A stretch of 64,000 nt of DNA from Synanceia verrucosa. Its lineage: Eukaryota; Chordata; Actinopteri; Perciformes; Synanceiidae. The notes under the pieces were generated by a model. The model made no database searches. It was not told where the DNA came from and saw only the letters and a program-made list of their open reading frames with translations. Location of the stretch: NCBI GenBank assembly GCA_029721515.1, contig CM056552.1:10215001-10279000 (forward strand). Reading direction: 5' to 3'. The position numbers and the translations under genes were made by a program. Below, in pieces: positions 1 to 13,885 of the stretch; within the stretch, counting starts at the first letter, position 1, and every line of letters begins with the position of its first letter.

Positions 1-2856
1 TTTGCTTTTTTTTTTTTTTTTTTCCTTTCATCAGTGCATGTGGATGAAATCACTGGAAGCCAGTCCTGTCTGTGTGTAAGAGGAAGTTCTCTCCATCCTG
101 TAGGCTTTTTATTATTCATACTGTGGCACTGCATGTTGTTTTGTTCGCTCCTCATCGGCTCTGGCAGTTTGAAGCAAATAACTCTCTTTCAATCCTGAGC
201 GAGCCACTGAATATCATCACGCTCGCTGCTGCAAGGAAAGTTTTAGGAATTTTAAGGCCCGGGCACATTTCAAATCATGCCGCTAGTCTATTATTTTATT
301 CATTTATTTATTTACTTGGAAATCTCTACCAAAGCTGGCAGCCTGACAGGAGAGGAGGAGGAAGAAAGGAATGACAGCAGGATGAAATGAATTTTAGATT
401 TATAATCCCCCAGCCGTGACCCCCATTTCCCACAACTTCAGGTCTCGAGGAAATGTCATGTCAGATTTGTGTTGGGCAGATGTGATGGACAGGAGAGAGA
501 TGCCTCCTCACACAACACAAAAACACACATTTACACCACGTGAACACGCAAGCATCCCCGTCAGTTCGTTTTGTACACTTTTCCCTGAGATGCCAGATAA
601 TCTAACTGGATCTAACTCCTCGTCCATCTGTAGTGTGTATGTAATGCAATGGACACTACAGCTGTGGCTTTTTCTTACATACTCAGCATCACAGAAAACC
701 TGTAGGATACTCAAAGGACAGTTTCTGCTTCCAGGAAGATTAAAGGGGATTATGTAATTGCATGTTATAGAGCAGGCTTAGGGTCTTAAAGTGTATGAAG
801 ATGATTTCACCAAGGTTGATTTTTGCTGTTTGTAAGATGTAGCTTTGCCTGCTTAATTTCAGCTTAAGTACACATCCTCAGTACATTTAATTTTAGCGAC
901 AGGTTCTTTTCACAGTGGATGTATCCAGTTTGTTACTCAGTGCAATGCAGAGGATGATGCAAAACTCCCAGGTGCGGCTAATGATTATTTTCATTTAATC
1001 AACAATCATTTTTTTATTATTTAGCTGTAATATATATAATTAGAAAAATAGTTGGCAACTAATTGATTATTTGTTGCAGCTGTAATTGAAGGAGCCCTGC
1101 AGGTGACTTTTAGTTTTCAGCGGCGAGTGGGTTCATATTGACGCAGGCGTGTCTTGGCGTGACGGCAGCCCCAGTTGGTCTCGGACCAGTCAGTCAGAGT
1201 GACAGTGTGCAGCACAAGAGTGGAGGAGCATGTTTTCTCTGCCAGTCTGTCAGTGCTGGTCTATCTCAGTGTGTGGGAGCGGCCTTTGACCTGCTGCAGA
1301 CAAGCGTGTAGCAATGAGGCGGAGAGCCTGCTGAGCCTGCCGCACTCCTATCATTAGCATGGAGAGTCACGCTCCCCCTCTGCACCAGCCATTGTTTTCC
1401 ACTCTTTCTGTCCTTGAGAGGAAACATGCTTCATTTTCAACGCCACACATTGGCTCCTTTTTTTTAAATTTTGCATCACAAATTGACATATGGCTTATTA
1501 TTTTTTTCCTCTTCTACACTAGATGGTTATATTATTATGTATTTTCCCATCAGTGGAGAGCTCTGCTGTCATTTATTTCTGCCCGGTAGCTGATTGATCG
1601 TAGCTTTATTAGACCCGGTAAGCTGACAGTTTTCATTTGGTGGATTTTGCCGCAGTTGTGTTCAGGGGAGGTGACACTGTGTGACACGCAGGTTACATGA
1701 GCAGACAGACCAGTAGTAACTAGGGGGGTGGAATTATATCAGCATCAGAGAAAATGCAATGATGCCATTTTACCGCCACACATATATTATCTTTTTATGA
1801 ATGAGGCTTTTGTCTAATGCACAGTTACTGTTAAATTCACAGCTAGAATTGTTTGTACTTCAGGACCATTTATCTGAATCCATTTTTGTGAAAATGACAG
1901 AGGTATAATTTCAATAAAATTTTGCTCTTCCCCTCCCCCTTTTTAATTATCATAAAAAGAGGTTCTTATATGTCTGCTCATTAAACACTGCTCCGATGGT
2001 TCAGGCTCAGATTCATGTAAGTTAGACAAGATCAGGTCAGACTTTCAAGGTCAGGTCCGTGACGCAATGCATATTTGTGTCCTTTTGATTACAAATGTCT
2101 TTTGTACATCAACCTTCAGTGTAATAACAGACATCAGTATGTGTCCCATAGACAAATAACAAGTGTTTCAATGAGACAAACTCGCTACCATTTCATTCCT
2201 CATTATTTACTCGGTATGAAAATATCAGCCAAGAGCTGATTGACACAGTGCAGAGCTGTAGCTTCAGTCTTGTATTTGTGCGCTTGTATAAACAAGTCTC
2301 GACTTAAGGGAGGGAATCTGCTGAGCCACTTCTGTCCTCAAACCTAAATCTGAGTGTGCCGGTGTTGTTGGCACATGGGACCTGCGCAAAAACTCTGCAC
2401 CACCATTTGTGACAGCAGCCATCCCAGCCAGCCCCTGCAGAGCCTCTTTCCTGCCTTGGGGAGACTTGAAGGTGGCTGAGTGGTGCAGGTTGTGCCAGCG
2501 TGTGCCTGACTAGAGATGAGACCCAGTTTTCTCTGACACAGCCCAACACCTCCAGAGATTTCATTTTTATCTCATTCATATCTCATTCTCCATCTGCCTT
2601 GCTTGTTTTGTAGCTGAGCCTTAAATCTTTGCAGCCTCACCCCCAAGCAAAGAGAGCTGTTACACAAGAATACAACACAAAATAAATATAGGAGAATTGG
2701 CAAAAAAAAAAAATCTGTCTACCAAAAATACTAGCGTTGAATTTATGCATCTGAAGGTGTTTTTCAGATGTTGAAACCCTGTGCGTACATGTTATTTTGT
2801 TCTCTTTCATTGAGTTTCAATCACTAGTCATTGACCTGTTGTTTGTTGTGTTGCAG

Positions 2857-5800
2857 AGGGAGATGAAGGAGCAGCTGGTCACCCTGCAGGACAGCGAGAA
2901 GGGACACACTGAGGCCCTGCAGCTCCTGCAAAGACAACTTACTGAGACCAAGGTGCCAACACATTTCTCTGTTTAAAGCAAACAGTTCTCATATAAAGAG
3001 ATGCAACAGCGGCAATTATTGAGCCGCATATGGCTGCAGCTGCAAATTGTTTTCATTATATGTCTTGATAGAAATGTCAGAGTTGGCCATCGCAATGAGC
3101 CGAGGGTGGAGTCATGCTTCTTCCTAGTGGAAAGTATTGGGTTTACAATTATATAAAACAGAAAAAGCTTCAAATCATTACATTTGAGGAAGCTGGAAGC
3201 AGGGATTGATCAGTTAACCAGCTGCAATTGTTCCAGCAGTTACTGTCAGGCAGGGTTCGATTATAATCTGAGTTTTGTGGGTTCTCTAAAATTACTAATG
3301 TTGTGAGCCACAGCGCTGCCAGGGATTTTGAATCTTGCTGGGCCCCTGCTAGCCTGCTGTAAAGCCGGCGGAAAATTTGTATACTGTTTTACATAAAACT
3401 ATGCATTTTAATAATATTTTTGAAAAGTGAGCTAGTTTTAACTCTGGAATGTTAGGAATAGCCAACAGGCTAATGTTCCAGAACTTTCCATCACATGAAC
3501 CACTAACTGACCCACCTTGACTATGAAAGAACTGGGTGACAAACTGTCGACTCTTCACTTCTTCCTCCTGTCTGAACGTTTTTCTTTTTTTTACTCCCTG
3601 ACTTTTGAGGCATCCCATCGTCTCCACTCGCTGTCAGTGAAAAGTTAGCGCTCCCCAGGCTGTCTGGTGGAGCAGGTGGACTGAACCATTTTATGTAAAT
3701 AGATTAGTATAATTTATACATTAGTATAAATTTACACTAATTTATACATTAGTGTAAATAATACTGAAAAATGATTGTTGATCAAGACCCTGACATGGGA
3801 GCTGATACCTCTCCTTTTGGCTCCCACATAATTCGAACAATGTTGTCAGGCCTAGAGCGGAAACAGTCTGCAGATGAATTGATAAATAGATGGACAGATT
3901 TTATGAGCTCAGCAGCTATTTTGATTGTTTGGCAATTTTTCAAGCAAAAATATCAAATACCTCAAAATAACAGCTTCTTACTTGTGCTGCTTGTTTGTAT
4001 TATTTTAAAGGAATCAGAAAATCATTATTGGTCGGACTGCAGCATAACAGTTATTTTCACCACTCAGTTAATAATATAGTCTGTGAAAATGACTAACTAA
4101 AAAGTCAACTAATTGTTTTCAGCTCAAGTCTTTGTTTTGTCCAACCAACAATTTTAGGATTTTGTGACTTTATTATTCATTACTTTCTAAGATTTAGAAC
4201 ACTTAATTAAGAAAATTATTTAATAGAAAAATGAAGGAACATCCATGTGAGACATAAATACTCATGAATGAGCAGGAAATCTAGACATTGATTATCCACC
4301 TTTTCTCCCAAACTGTTTTGTATGGACAGTTTATTGAGTCGGCGGTTTGATCTCGACTCCTTGTTTTAATCAGTGAACCATGAGCATCTACTCGAATTGT
4401 CAGTCCTTCTCCACACGTGGACGTCTCATGTCTCCGCTGTGGTGACATTGAAGCTGTAGACCAGGGAAGGATCTGTGACTGAGTGTTATCATTTAGGAAG
4501 CACATTCCTCTTTGTCCTGTTTTTGTACCTGAGTGCTGTCCAGTGTCCCAGCACTACTCATCTTCCTTTCTGCCTGAGAGAGCAGATCCTGTCCATTTCA
4601 GCCTGTCCACTGACCCCCACCCCCCTTCACTGGGAATGAGCTGATCTCATTAGATTTACATCAGTTTGCACAGAGTGCTCTGCCTGGAAAAGAGCCACAC
4701 TTCATTGATCTCTGATGCATTTAAGTAGCTGACAATAAAACGTTTCCCTGCATTTCTTAATCTTGCTAAATTTCTGGTTGCCTGAAGTCATTTTTCTTCT
4801 TTGTTTTTTCCCCTGATTGTTGTTAAAAGAGAACTCCACCACTCCACCTTTCTAACTATCAGACTCATGATGACAGAAAAGTCAATGTGGCAAAGCCTGG
4901 CACCTACATTACCTATAATGCAACTCCAGCGCCTACAGTCCTGTCAGAGTGTGATGCAGAGCTGAGGAGCTGGTCTCACCAGATTTTGTCATTTTCAAAC
5001 TTGTAGTCCTCAGCCCAACCGACGTGGACCCAAGTGACATCACTTGAGGCAATTCATCAGATATTCACATATATCACAGCAGTGCTCCTCAAGACCCGTA
5101 AACAGACGCTGATCAGTGGATTCCTCATTTTCTTGAGAAGGCGCCGCTGCAGCAGCCCAGCTGTCATTTTAAATGAATGTGGCCGCCGTGCACTCCAATT
5201 TGAGTCCTTGGCTCGTGGGTATCTCATCTGACGGAGAGGCATTGTGTCCTATTGTCATGCCCACCGGGGATTCGCTCGATAATCACATGCTTCCCTGAGA
5301 GGTAGCCAGCCTGCTGTCTCCAAGGGCTGCTGACACCCTCTCAGTGCCATCAGCCTGCTGGGCCAGAGACTGATATCTGGGCTGCTGCAGGCCTCTTCCT
5401 CCTCCTCCTTCACACCATCGGTTTTCAACTCTTAACTAGGTAGGAGGGCTGGGATTCAGGCCACCTTAATGTCATAGCTGTCATGCTTGAGAAATAGTCG
5501 TCTGAAAAGTTTCCCGCAGACAAAGTGAAAATACCTGCCCCTGGTCTCTGAGAGAACGAGAGCAACTTGCCTGCTGTGTGAAGGGGATTCATTGAATTTT
5601 TGGGCAAGTGTAATTAAGCAGCAGAACACAGCTCCTAAATCCCGAAAAGATCAGACGAGTAGTTGAAATTCCTGACGGAGTAAATAAACTAACATCTGAA
5701 ATTCTTATTTTGGGTCAATTGTCACTGTGATTTGTTCATTTTCTCTTGTCCTCTGCTGATCTTTGATGGGCAGATTTCAATTTAATTCTGCAAACATAAG

Positions 5801-8800
5801 GTCAGTGTGTACGGTGACGCTTTGACTGTTAAGGACAGACAGGGAAACTTTTCACAAACATCTGAATCTAGTACAGTCTCTGCTTTCGTCAGGCGCTGCT
5901 AATTGAAAGGCTCTTCCTCTGTTTCTCTGACACTCAGATGATTCATTCTCTTTGATGTCCAGTTTCCCATTTTCCCTTCTTCAGTACCAAATCAGTTCCT
6001 TCGACTCTTCCTCTCCCTGTCTGCTCTCGCCTGCAAACTGCTCAGCCCTGTCTGTAACAGCGTCTGCTTCTCTGCCTCGCCACCGGTGTTGTGATCAGCT
6101 GTTTTCGTGGGCAGGATGTCTTTTATGACCCCCGTCCTGAGGGTTAGGGTTAGGGTTAGGGGCTTAGGGTTAGGTCTATTTGGGTCATTTCTGTTCCAGT
6201 CTTGTTTGTTTCTCCTGGTAAAATAATGTAAAAGCTACTTTATTCTTTCAGTGGAAGGTTTCATACACACTGTTTTCAAAGAGACACTTAAAATCAATAC
6301 AAAACTGAATGAAGGAATGAATGAATCAATGTTAATGTTATATTAACGCAATTCAGAGCACTTTCTAAGCCCTTGAATTACTGACCCTTGTCTAATTAAG
6401 AGTAGGGCTGTTGTGACTGAAACACTCAACAAACCCACCTCGCTACAGTCCAGGCTATTTCAGTCCTGTAATAGCAGCTGTAAATAGCCTGGCTGTTTCT
6501 GATTTCTTTTTAAGTAAACTGCCTTTTTTTTTTTTTTTCAGTCCTCAGCCAAAAGTCTGCGTGCAACCATCGGCGACGCTTTTGAGCGCCTTCACCGCTT
6601 CCTGCGGGAGCGTCAGAAGAGCATGCTGGAGGAGCTGGAGATGGACACGGCCCGGAAGCTGGCCGACATCGAGCATAAGATCCAGCGCTACAGCCAGCAG
6701 CTGCGCGACGTCAAGGAGGGCATCCAGATCCTGCAGGAGCGCCTCAATGAGTCGGGGCGACACGACTTCCTGGAGGGAGTAGCTGTCACATCTGAGAGGT
6801 GCTTCACCTGCTCTGAGTTTGCTAAAGCAGTCCCAGTATCATCACTGCAGTCCGATAAGAAAAGAAATGTGGTTGTAAACACATTTGCTTCAAGAAGGAT
6901 CAGGTTTTTATCAACTCTTGAAGTCTTGCATCAACACTCAACATTAAAATATTTCCGGTGCAGCTGATACCATGATAAACATCACAGTGTGTCTCGTGTG
7001 TGTCCTGCTGGTGCGAAACGTAAAGTTGCTCAAATTTCAGAGAAAATACAGATTTGAGCAACAGCATCAGATAATCCCTGAGCAGATGGTCCATTAGGCC
7101 TGAAATAAACCAGCTGTAGTGTTTAATCTGGGAGGGGTACTTGAGGACAGTTTAATTGGACAGTTTAATATCTTAGTGCAGATTAATGAGGTTGAATGAG
7201 AGTGACACAAAAATCATCATCATGCAAAATGCCACAATCTTTTCATTTACAATATTAATATTTTTTGGTTCAAGTTTTATCCATACTGGAGGACAAGTAT
7301 TTATATTCAGTGTGAATTTCACTCGGTGAAAACAAAGCAAACCCATTTGGGATTTTCTTTTCATTTTAGTTCACTCTGTCCATAAGGGGATAGTTTGGGT
7401 GTTTTGAAGTGGGCCTGTAGGAGTTTTCCATGGTCAGTGTATTATCTGCAGTAGATGACGGTCAGCACGCCCCCAGTTTGGAGAAACAGATGGGAGCATG
7501 GGAACGAGAGCAAAGCAGTGTATCGCAGCAAAATATGTTTTAGCCACTTAACAGAAAGGCTCATCCAAAAAAAAAAGCCTTCAAAAATCAAATCAATGTG
7601 TACACTATATTTATAATGTTGAACGTTGCTTTGGCTCTGTGCCGTAACACCTGTTTGCTCCTCCAAGCTGGATCACTGTGGCTGGATAAACACCTCACAC
7701 AACTCCACATTAATAACACCCCAAATATCCCTTTAAGTCACATTTTGGCAAAAGAAAACTCCACCATTGTACTGTGAGAACATCTTGGTACTTTCAGAAA
7801 CATTGCAATATTCATTTATTTTAATTCTTCATTCTGTGACGACGCACCGTGAATAATCTGGTGTTTCTGCACAAATACGCAAGGTCCCTCTTTTCAACAT
7901 AGTGCACTGTTTCTTTTCAGGAGTTGTAAGCAACCCACTCAGTATCTTTCCTGAACTCTGGACATAATGTAGGTGTGTGCTGAGTGATTCATGTTGAGAT
8001 TCATATTGAATCATATTGCAATGGTGTTAGAGCTGAACCCTGTCGTCACTGATACATTCGTGTCTGTTGCTGGAGCATCATGAAGCAGTTTGTCAGCTGT
8101 TTAATTTCAATAACGGCACATTTCAAAAGACACGAGTCAGCAGCAAATTGGATTTGGTTTGTTATTGATCTGTTTTTTCTTTTCTCTCTCTCTCTCGCAG
8201 GATTAAAGGGAAGATACATGAGACTAATCTGACGTATGAGGACTTCCCAACATCCAAGTACATGGGGCCCTTACAGTACACAATATGGAAGTCGCTATTC
8301 CAGGATATCTCACCAGGTATGTGAGTGTGCTGGTTAGTAAATGTACAGCAGGTGCTCCTGTGTGTTAAATACAGAGCTACAGCTCAGCTAAACAGAAAGA
8401 CCGGAAACAGCTAGCATGACTCTGTTCAAAGGTAAAAAAAATCCACCTACTAGAAGCTCTAAAGCTCACTAATTAACACATTCTATCTCTTCTGTTTAAT
8501 TATTGTTTTGTGTGGTTGTGCTCACAGTTATGAGCCGGTGTATTACTTAGTCAAGTGCCAATGTAAAACCACAAATTGTTTCTTTAGCAAGCTTTGGAGG
8601 AGCTTGGAGGAGTATTTTGTTATCTTTGGGCAGAGATATGGAAGCTGTTTTCAATCTTTATGTTAAGCTAAAATAACCATCCTCTAGTTGGATGTAGTCT
8701 TTTCACAGCAAGCGAGCACATTGTCATATTTTCCAAAACATCTAACTGATCCTTTAAAAATGGATTGATCATCTAATTCTACTCTGAAACACAGACCATG

Positions 8801-11599
8801 CCCTGCATTAGGATCGCTGGGATGTTTTGTGCTTTTCTTTCCCTCCTGGGATGAGAAATGATGGTCGGTCCTGGAGGGTGGCGATGCCCTTTTGTTTGAC
8901 GTTGCCTCGAGCAGCTCTCCCCCCTCTGCCCTACAGTCATCACTCACTCACAGGAGATTATATAAAATAATGTGTGGAGGGATTTTTTCCATCAGTTCTC
9001 ACATTTCAGCCAGCTACAGGGCTGGCAGGAGGGACCAGGCAGTTTTGGGGTTTTTTTGCCTCCCTTGACTGGCTGCCAAATGGAACAATTGGTTACAATC
9101 CATCACCAGCGGTTGCCAGCGACGAAATAAAGACATTTCTCCCATCATCCCTCATCCCTCGCTGCCTCTGATGGGTTAGTGGGAATAACCACCAGGTGCT
9201 GTGCCTTTTTTTTTCTACCCGTCTCATGTTCAGCAGGAAAAATCGTTTCCCCGTTGATGTGTGTACGCTTGCAGCTTTCTCTGTATGACACAAAGAGGCA
9301 CTCAGGTTATGAAATTTTAATGACTTGATTGTAACAAACACTGGCGATGTCATTGACAGGAGAAGGCATTGTCCTGCCCACTGGCCGGGGGCCAGACATT
9401 TCACCTCCATTTATCCCAGCTGATATAAATATAGACGAAATGAATAAAATGCCTCTCCCACTCTTTCCTGAGAGCGAAGAGAACAAGCCGTTATTGTTCA
9501 GCCTGCTATGGTTCCCTAATAAGCAGACATGGGTGCAGATTCTCCCTCCCTGAAACCACATAACTGCACAGAGAAACAGTCTCCTGCAGGCCTGCAGCCT
9601 GTGGAGCGAGCAGGAGCCGCTCCTCCCATCGCTGTAATTACTGCTTCACCGTATTGTTTGCACTCATCCTGCGGTCTGATATTGCTCAAATTGAGCTCCC
9701 CTCTCAGACTCAGGAGAGCACTTGATTTTGAAGACTCTAGTTTATGCATGAAGGTAAAATTGATTGTAAAAAAAAAAAAAAAAACACGGCAGTGTGCTTA
9801 CAGTCACACACATTGCTCATTTTCCTGAAATAAGAGTCATGCAGCCGCTGGGTGCACTGTATAATAACAAGCCATCAGTCATCTTTTACCACAGGGCATG
9901 GCTTTGATCACCTCCTCTAACTTTGCCAGTGATGATGTATATGTACTAAAATGTCTCCACCAGGCTGCTGGTTTTAATGTGTCACTTTGCTTCCTCTAGA
10001 GGCATATCTGCATTGAGATAATTTACCTGATGTTTCTCCAGGTTTAGAGAGATCTGATTTCCATCCTTTGAAACATATGCTTCACTACAAAACAATGACT
10101 AGAATATAGATGGGATCCAGCAGCATCTGTTTTCACTAACAAAATCCTTACTGTGGAAAAATACACAAAAGGAATATTTCTTTGATAGAGTGAATTGGGC
10201 ATATATTATGACCAGTGACAGGTGAATAAATAAGAATGAGGCAAAAAAAAAAAAAAAAATCGTCCTCAAAGTCGATGTTAGATACACAGAAAATGTTCAA
10301 GTGTCAGGATTTAAGTGAGATTGACAACAAGAACCAAACAGTGATGTCTAGAGGACTGGATCAGAGCATCTCCAGGTGTTCCGGTCTGCAGTGGTCAGGA
10401 TCTATCAAAAGTGGTCCAAGGAAGGACCAGTGGTGAACCAGAGACAGGGTCATGAGAGGACAAGGATCACTGATGCAGGAGGGAGTGAAGGCTGGTCCTG
10501 ATGGTCTGATCCAACAGAGCAGAGAAGTTAATGCAGCTGAAGATAGAAAAAAGGCAGAATAGACAGAGCAGTTTATTATTCAGGAAGAAGCATTATTTTT
10601 TTCCATTGATATCATCTGTTCCAGGTAACCTAGGAAACCCAATCTTGTTTTGTTTTCACTATATATTTTCCAACCAAAGAGTATTTTGTTTTTAATCTGA
10701 TGCCTGTGATGAAATCTTTTTCCTGTGAGCGTTTCAGAGATCAGTTCATAACCTTGAACTGTAAAGCGCTTCAGCAGGCTGGATGTATTTGCTTACCGCC
10801 TCAGCATAAAACCGCTCATACAACATCTGCAACGATAAAGAAAAATGAGAATGACACTGCTGTCCTCGCTTTTCTGTGTGGCCATGCTCACTCCCAACAT
10901 ATTGATATGTTTGTTTTGTTCTTTCTTACATAGTTATATCCCTGACTGGCCTGTTTATCTAGGCAGGCTGTTTTCTCTCTATGCTGTGACTTCTAACGGC
11001 GAAATAAATGCCAACTGTTTGTGTCTACACTTTTCTCGTCTTCCTCAGTGCCAGCTGCGTTGACCCTAGACCCCATCACAGCACACCAAAGACTGATCCT
11101 CTCAGACGACTGTACCATAGTGGCCTATGGGAATCTCCACCCGCAGCCGCTGCAGGACTCCCCACGCCGCTTTGATGTGGAGGTGTCCGTTCTGGGCGCA
11201 GAGGGTTTTGTGTCGGGCGTCCATTACTGGGAGGTGATGGTGTCGGAGAAGACCCAGTGGATGATCGGTGTGGCCCATGAGACAGTCAGCCGCAAAGGCA
11301 GCATCCAGATCCAGCCCAGCCGTGGCTTCTACTGCATCGTTATGCACGACGGCAACCAGTATAGCGCCTGCACCGAGCCGTGGACCCGCCTCAACGTAAA
11401 GAGCAAGCTGGAGAAGGTGGGGGTGTACCTGGACTACCACAAAGGCCTTCTCATCTTCTACAATGCAGACGACATGTCCTGGCTCTACACCTACAGGGAG
11501 AAATTCCCTGCCAAGGTTTTCCCCTACTTCAGCCCGGGCCAGAGCCACGCCAACGGCAAGAACGTGCAGCCGCTGCGAATCAACACCGTACGCCTTTAA
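2857..11599 (+). CDS. trim62: TRIM62-like E3 ubiquitin ligase, 3' four coding exons (partial gene)
   Basis: Four exons join in frame: 2857-2952, 6542-6798, 8201-8316 and 11049-11599 (stop TAA), each with AG before and GT after, giving 339 residues. The first two encode a heptad-rich coiled coil (for example LQDSEKGHTEALQLL). The third is a linker (IHETNLTYEDFPTSKY). The last is a PRY-SPRY/B30.2 domain containing LTLDP, GVHYWEV and QPSRGFYCIVMHDGNQYSA, ending NVQPLRINTVRL. This order and the C-terminus match TRIM62 (DEAR1), a RING-type ubiquitin ligase linked to epithelial polarity and innate signalling. The human protein is about 475 residues, so roughly 136 N-terminal residues (RING, B-box) must lie upstream of base 1. 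No frameshift or stop is seen. The introns (2953-6541, 6799-8200, 8317-11048) hold repeats listed separately. Confidence 0.95.
2990..3240. repeat. Interspersed repeat fragment (CTGCAACT...GTTGCAGCT family)
   Basis: Contains segments (GCTGCAAATTGTTTTCAT, ACATTTGAGGAAGCTGGAA) that recur in diverged form near 3780-4170 and 52100-52390, and matches a short interspersed sequence I know as common in teleosts. It lies in a trim62 intron directly after exon 2. Confidence 0.4.
3708..3767. repeat. AT-rich palindromic cluster
   Basis: TTATACATTAGTATAAAT and TTATACATTAGTGTAAAT alternate in direct and inverted order within 60 bases. It could form a cruciform; no function is implied. Confidence 0.5.
6139..6174 (+). 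repeat. Interstitial telomere-like repeat
   Basis: Three contiguous GGGTTA units followed by a slightly broken fourth, in a trim62 intron. Vertebrate telomeres are TTAGGG. Confidence 0.8.
7383..7736. mobile_element. Short non-autonomous element with terminal inverted repeats
   Basis: The left end AAGGGGATAGTTTGGGTGTT and the right end AACACCCCAAATATCCCTTT are near-perfect inverted repeats about 350 bases apart. No coding frame lies between them. The interior resembles a short fish repeat I recognise. It sits in a trim62 intron. Confidence 0.65.
8340..8640 (+). repeat. Interspersed repeat fragment (family also at 16445 and 27085)
   Basis: AGACCGGAAACAGCTAGC and CTCTAAAGCTCACTAATTAA are diagnostic of a short repeat common in teleosts. 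Related but diverged text occurs at 16445-16660 and, inverted, at 27085-27200. Confidence 0.45.
10316..10560 (+). mobile_element. Degenerate Tc1-like transposase remnant
   Basis: The stretch GTGGTCCAAGGAAGGACCAG followed by a run encoding decayed fragments such as VKAGPDGLIQQSREVNA resembles the N-terminal DNA-binding part of a Tc1/mariner transposase, broken by stops. No terminal repeats were found. It lies in the last trim62 intron. Confidence 0.5.
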
Positions 11600-13885
11600 G
11601 AGCTGCACACCGCTGTGGTTTGTGATTGTCCTGACAGATAATTCAAAGGACTTGTGTAGGTTTCAAAAGATGTTCAAGAAGTCAGTTTAAAAAAATGTGT
11701 TTAAAAAAAAAACAAAAAAAAACGAACCTGTTATTTCAGTTCAGTTTTGTGCTTGATGTTGATCTTAAAACTGCCGCTGTTATTTTTGTGTGACTTGAAA
11801 CGACCATACGGTAATGGCCTGCGCTTGAGCCTCATTCCGCATCTTTAATTGAGAAGATGACCCTAAATGGAGGCGGAGGGACCCCTGGGCTCTTCTGAGG
11901 TCTGTGGCAGTGATGTTTGAAAAAGAAAAAGAAAAGTGATCGACGTTCTTAAAGTCCCAGGCCCACCTTGCACACTCCCAGGGGGACACCACTCTCCTTA
12001 TCAAGCTCCAGGCTTTCCAGACTTGACGTCCCCTCTGTGTCCAGACAAGAGGACACTGAAGACTGGTCTCTTGTCTTCTCCGTGCTGTACAGTTGGCTTA
12101 GCTTTGTGTGTGGAACGTGATTGACGGCACTCGCTCTGTTTTTTTGGCCAGCAGTCCACCCTGAACTCAGCAGATCTGCACTTTTTACTCCTGAGACCAT
12201 GATCTCTGTCCATCCTGCAGATCACATCCATGTGGCTGTTCAGTCTTTGTCATTGCAAGGAAAGCTCTTGATGTATGTGCACCTTTGATTATCCACATTA
12301 ACCAGAATTAATTCAAAGAAAAAAGTGGTTGATAGGCCGCCCATCCTTATCCACTGCCCAGTACTACTCACTCATGGTGGGAAGGTAAATTTGGAGGTGG
12401 AGTTTGTCCAGAAATATGCTGCTGACGGAGTAAGGGAGTGCATGTTTGTATATAGAGTATCATAGGTTGATCGTCATTCTGGTTCGTGTTTAAGTTTCCA
12501 CTCGGCATACACTACACCTGTGGCTTTTCTGTGTTGAACTACATCTCTGCTTTCAGCCACGATGTTTGATCATTTTGTTTTAAAATGAAAAGAATATTAA
12601 ATCACGCCGTCTGAGTAGACCTCTTGTGGTAAAAGCGTAACTTCTCAGATGTGAAAATCTAAAAGATTAAAGATGAATTATATTTTTTTCCGGGACCAAC
12701 TGATCTCTTATCATTTAAATAAATCAAGCTGTATGTTTTGGGGAAATGGCAATTATATCAAGGGAAAATGGTGATGATGGATGGACCCTGGCACTGTCCC
12801 TGTGCGACTGGTATCCCATATCTGCTGCTGTGTTACATAATAGCCACTGATAAGTCCCCTGAGACTCGCCCATGTTTATTTCCTCACCCCACATGCCTCA
12901 AGTGCTCTTGTTTATCATTAGTTGCAAGTCCTGCAGAAGCTGCTCAAAGAGGCTCTGGTCACTCAGCCAAGTCCAGCATACTGAGCGATGTGTCTGTGGG
13001 TGGATGGGCACGTGCACGGGTATTTTTGTGCGGCCTGGTTCAGCTATAATTCTAAATCCAGTTTTGGTTGTGCTTGATAAGGCCCTCTGAGTATATCCAT
13101 GCAAAAGTGATTATTATAAAATGCTTCTAAATCTACAACAGCAAAGAAAACAGACATAAATAAAACCACTTCACCCTTCGTTTGCCACTGAACATCTGCG
13201 TGTGCGTATGAGTGATCCATTTAAAAGAAAATTGGGGCAGTGCCCTTGTTTTTGTAGGATGTGATTTTTGGTATGTGCAGTATGATGCAAACTTGGGTCA
13301 AATGGTGAGCATCTGCAAGTGTTGGTATTTGTTTTAACTTGCACAGATCTGCAGGAGCCTAACCTGCAGTATGTCCTTTTTTTTATGTAGCAAATGTATC
13401 CAGATGAGTCTCTGAACTGGATTTATGTAATTCTGAAGATAATAATTACCAGACAGTTTAGACAATCAGGATCGTATTCAGTCATTCAGTCATCACTTCT
13501 CTCTGATCTCTGATGAAAATCTATTTATTGTTATTGTGATGTAAATCCCGACCAGCTGGTTCTTCAAAACAAGTGCTCAGATTTGACCCTAATTTGCCTG
13601 TTGCAGACTTCACTGGAGTCTGCTTCATTTAAGACTTTCTGGTTGAATACTGAGATGGAGATTATTGTGAGGTGGTGTTGGGTTAATGGTGGTGGTGATG
13701 GTAATTGTTGAAATGATTTCTGTGATGAAAAACTACGACACTTTTAATGATTATATAATGATTGTGTCTTTTGATGATGGCCGCTGTGCTCCCATCATTG
13801 TGTGAACACAGTCTAGTGTGCTTTAGCTACAGCGGAGGTTTGTGGGGAAATGTTTAATGTACAATAAATTACTGCTAAAATCAGC
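11600..13885 (+). other. trim62: trim62 3' UTR with distal poly(A) signal
   Basis: The sequence after the TAA has no supported exon. AATAAA occurs at about 12718 and again at 13863-13868. The second is followed within about 30 bases by a T-rich tract, the usual layout of a cleavage site, so a 3' UTR of about 2.3 kb is inferred. Small open frames here lack similarity and splice sites and are treated as chance. Confidence 0.5.

Noticed and set aside
5034..5242. Overlapping frames on both strands in a trim62 intron
   Set aside because: No domain, splice or repeat support; length is within chance expectation.
6545..6763. Minus-strand leucine-rich frame opposite trim62 exon 3
   Set aside because: Antisense of a coiled-coil exon; no independent evidence.
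11102..11608. Long minus-strand frame opposite the B30.2 exon
   Set aside because: It is a shadow of a GC-rich coding exon; the plus-strand frame carries the B30.2 motifs and correct splice phase.
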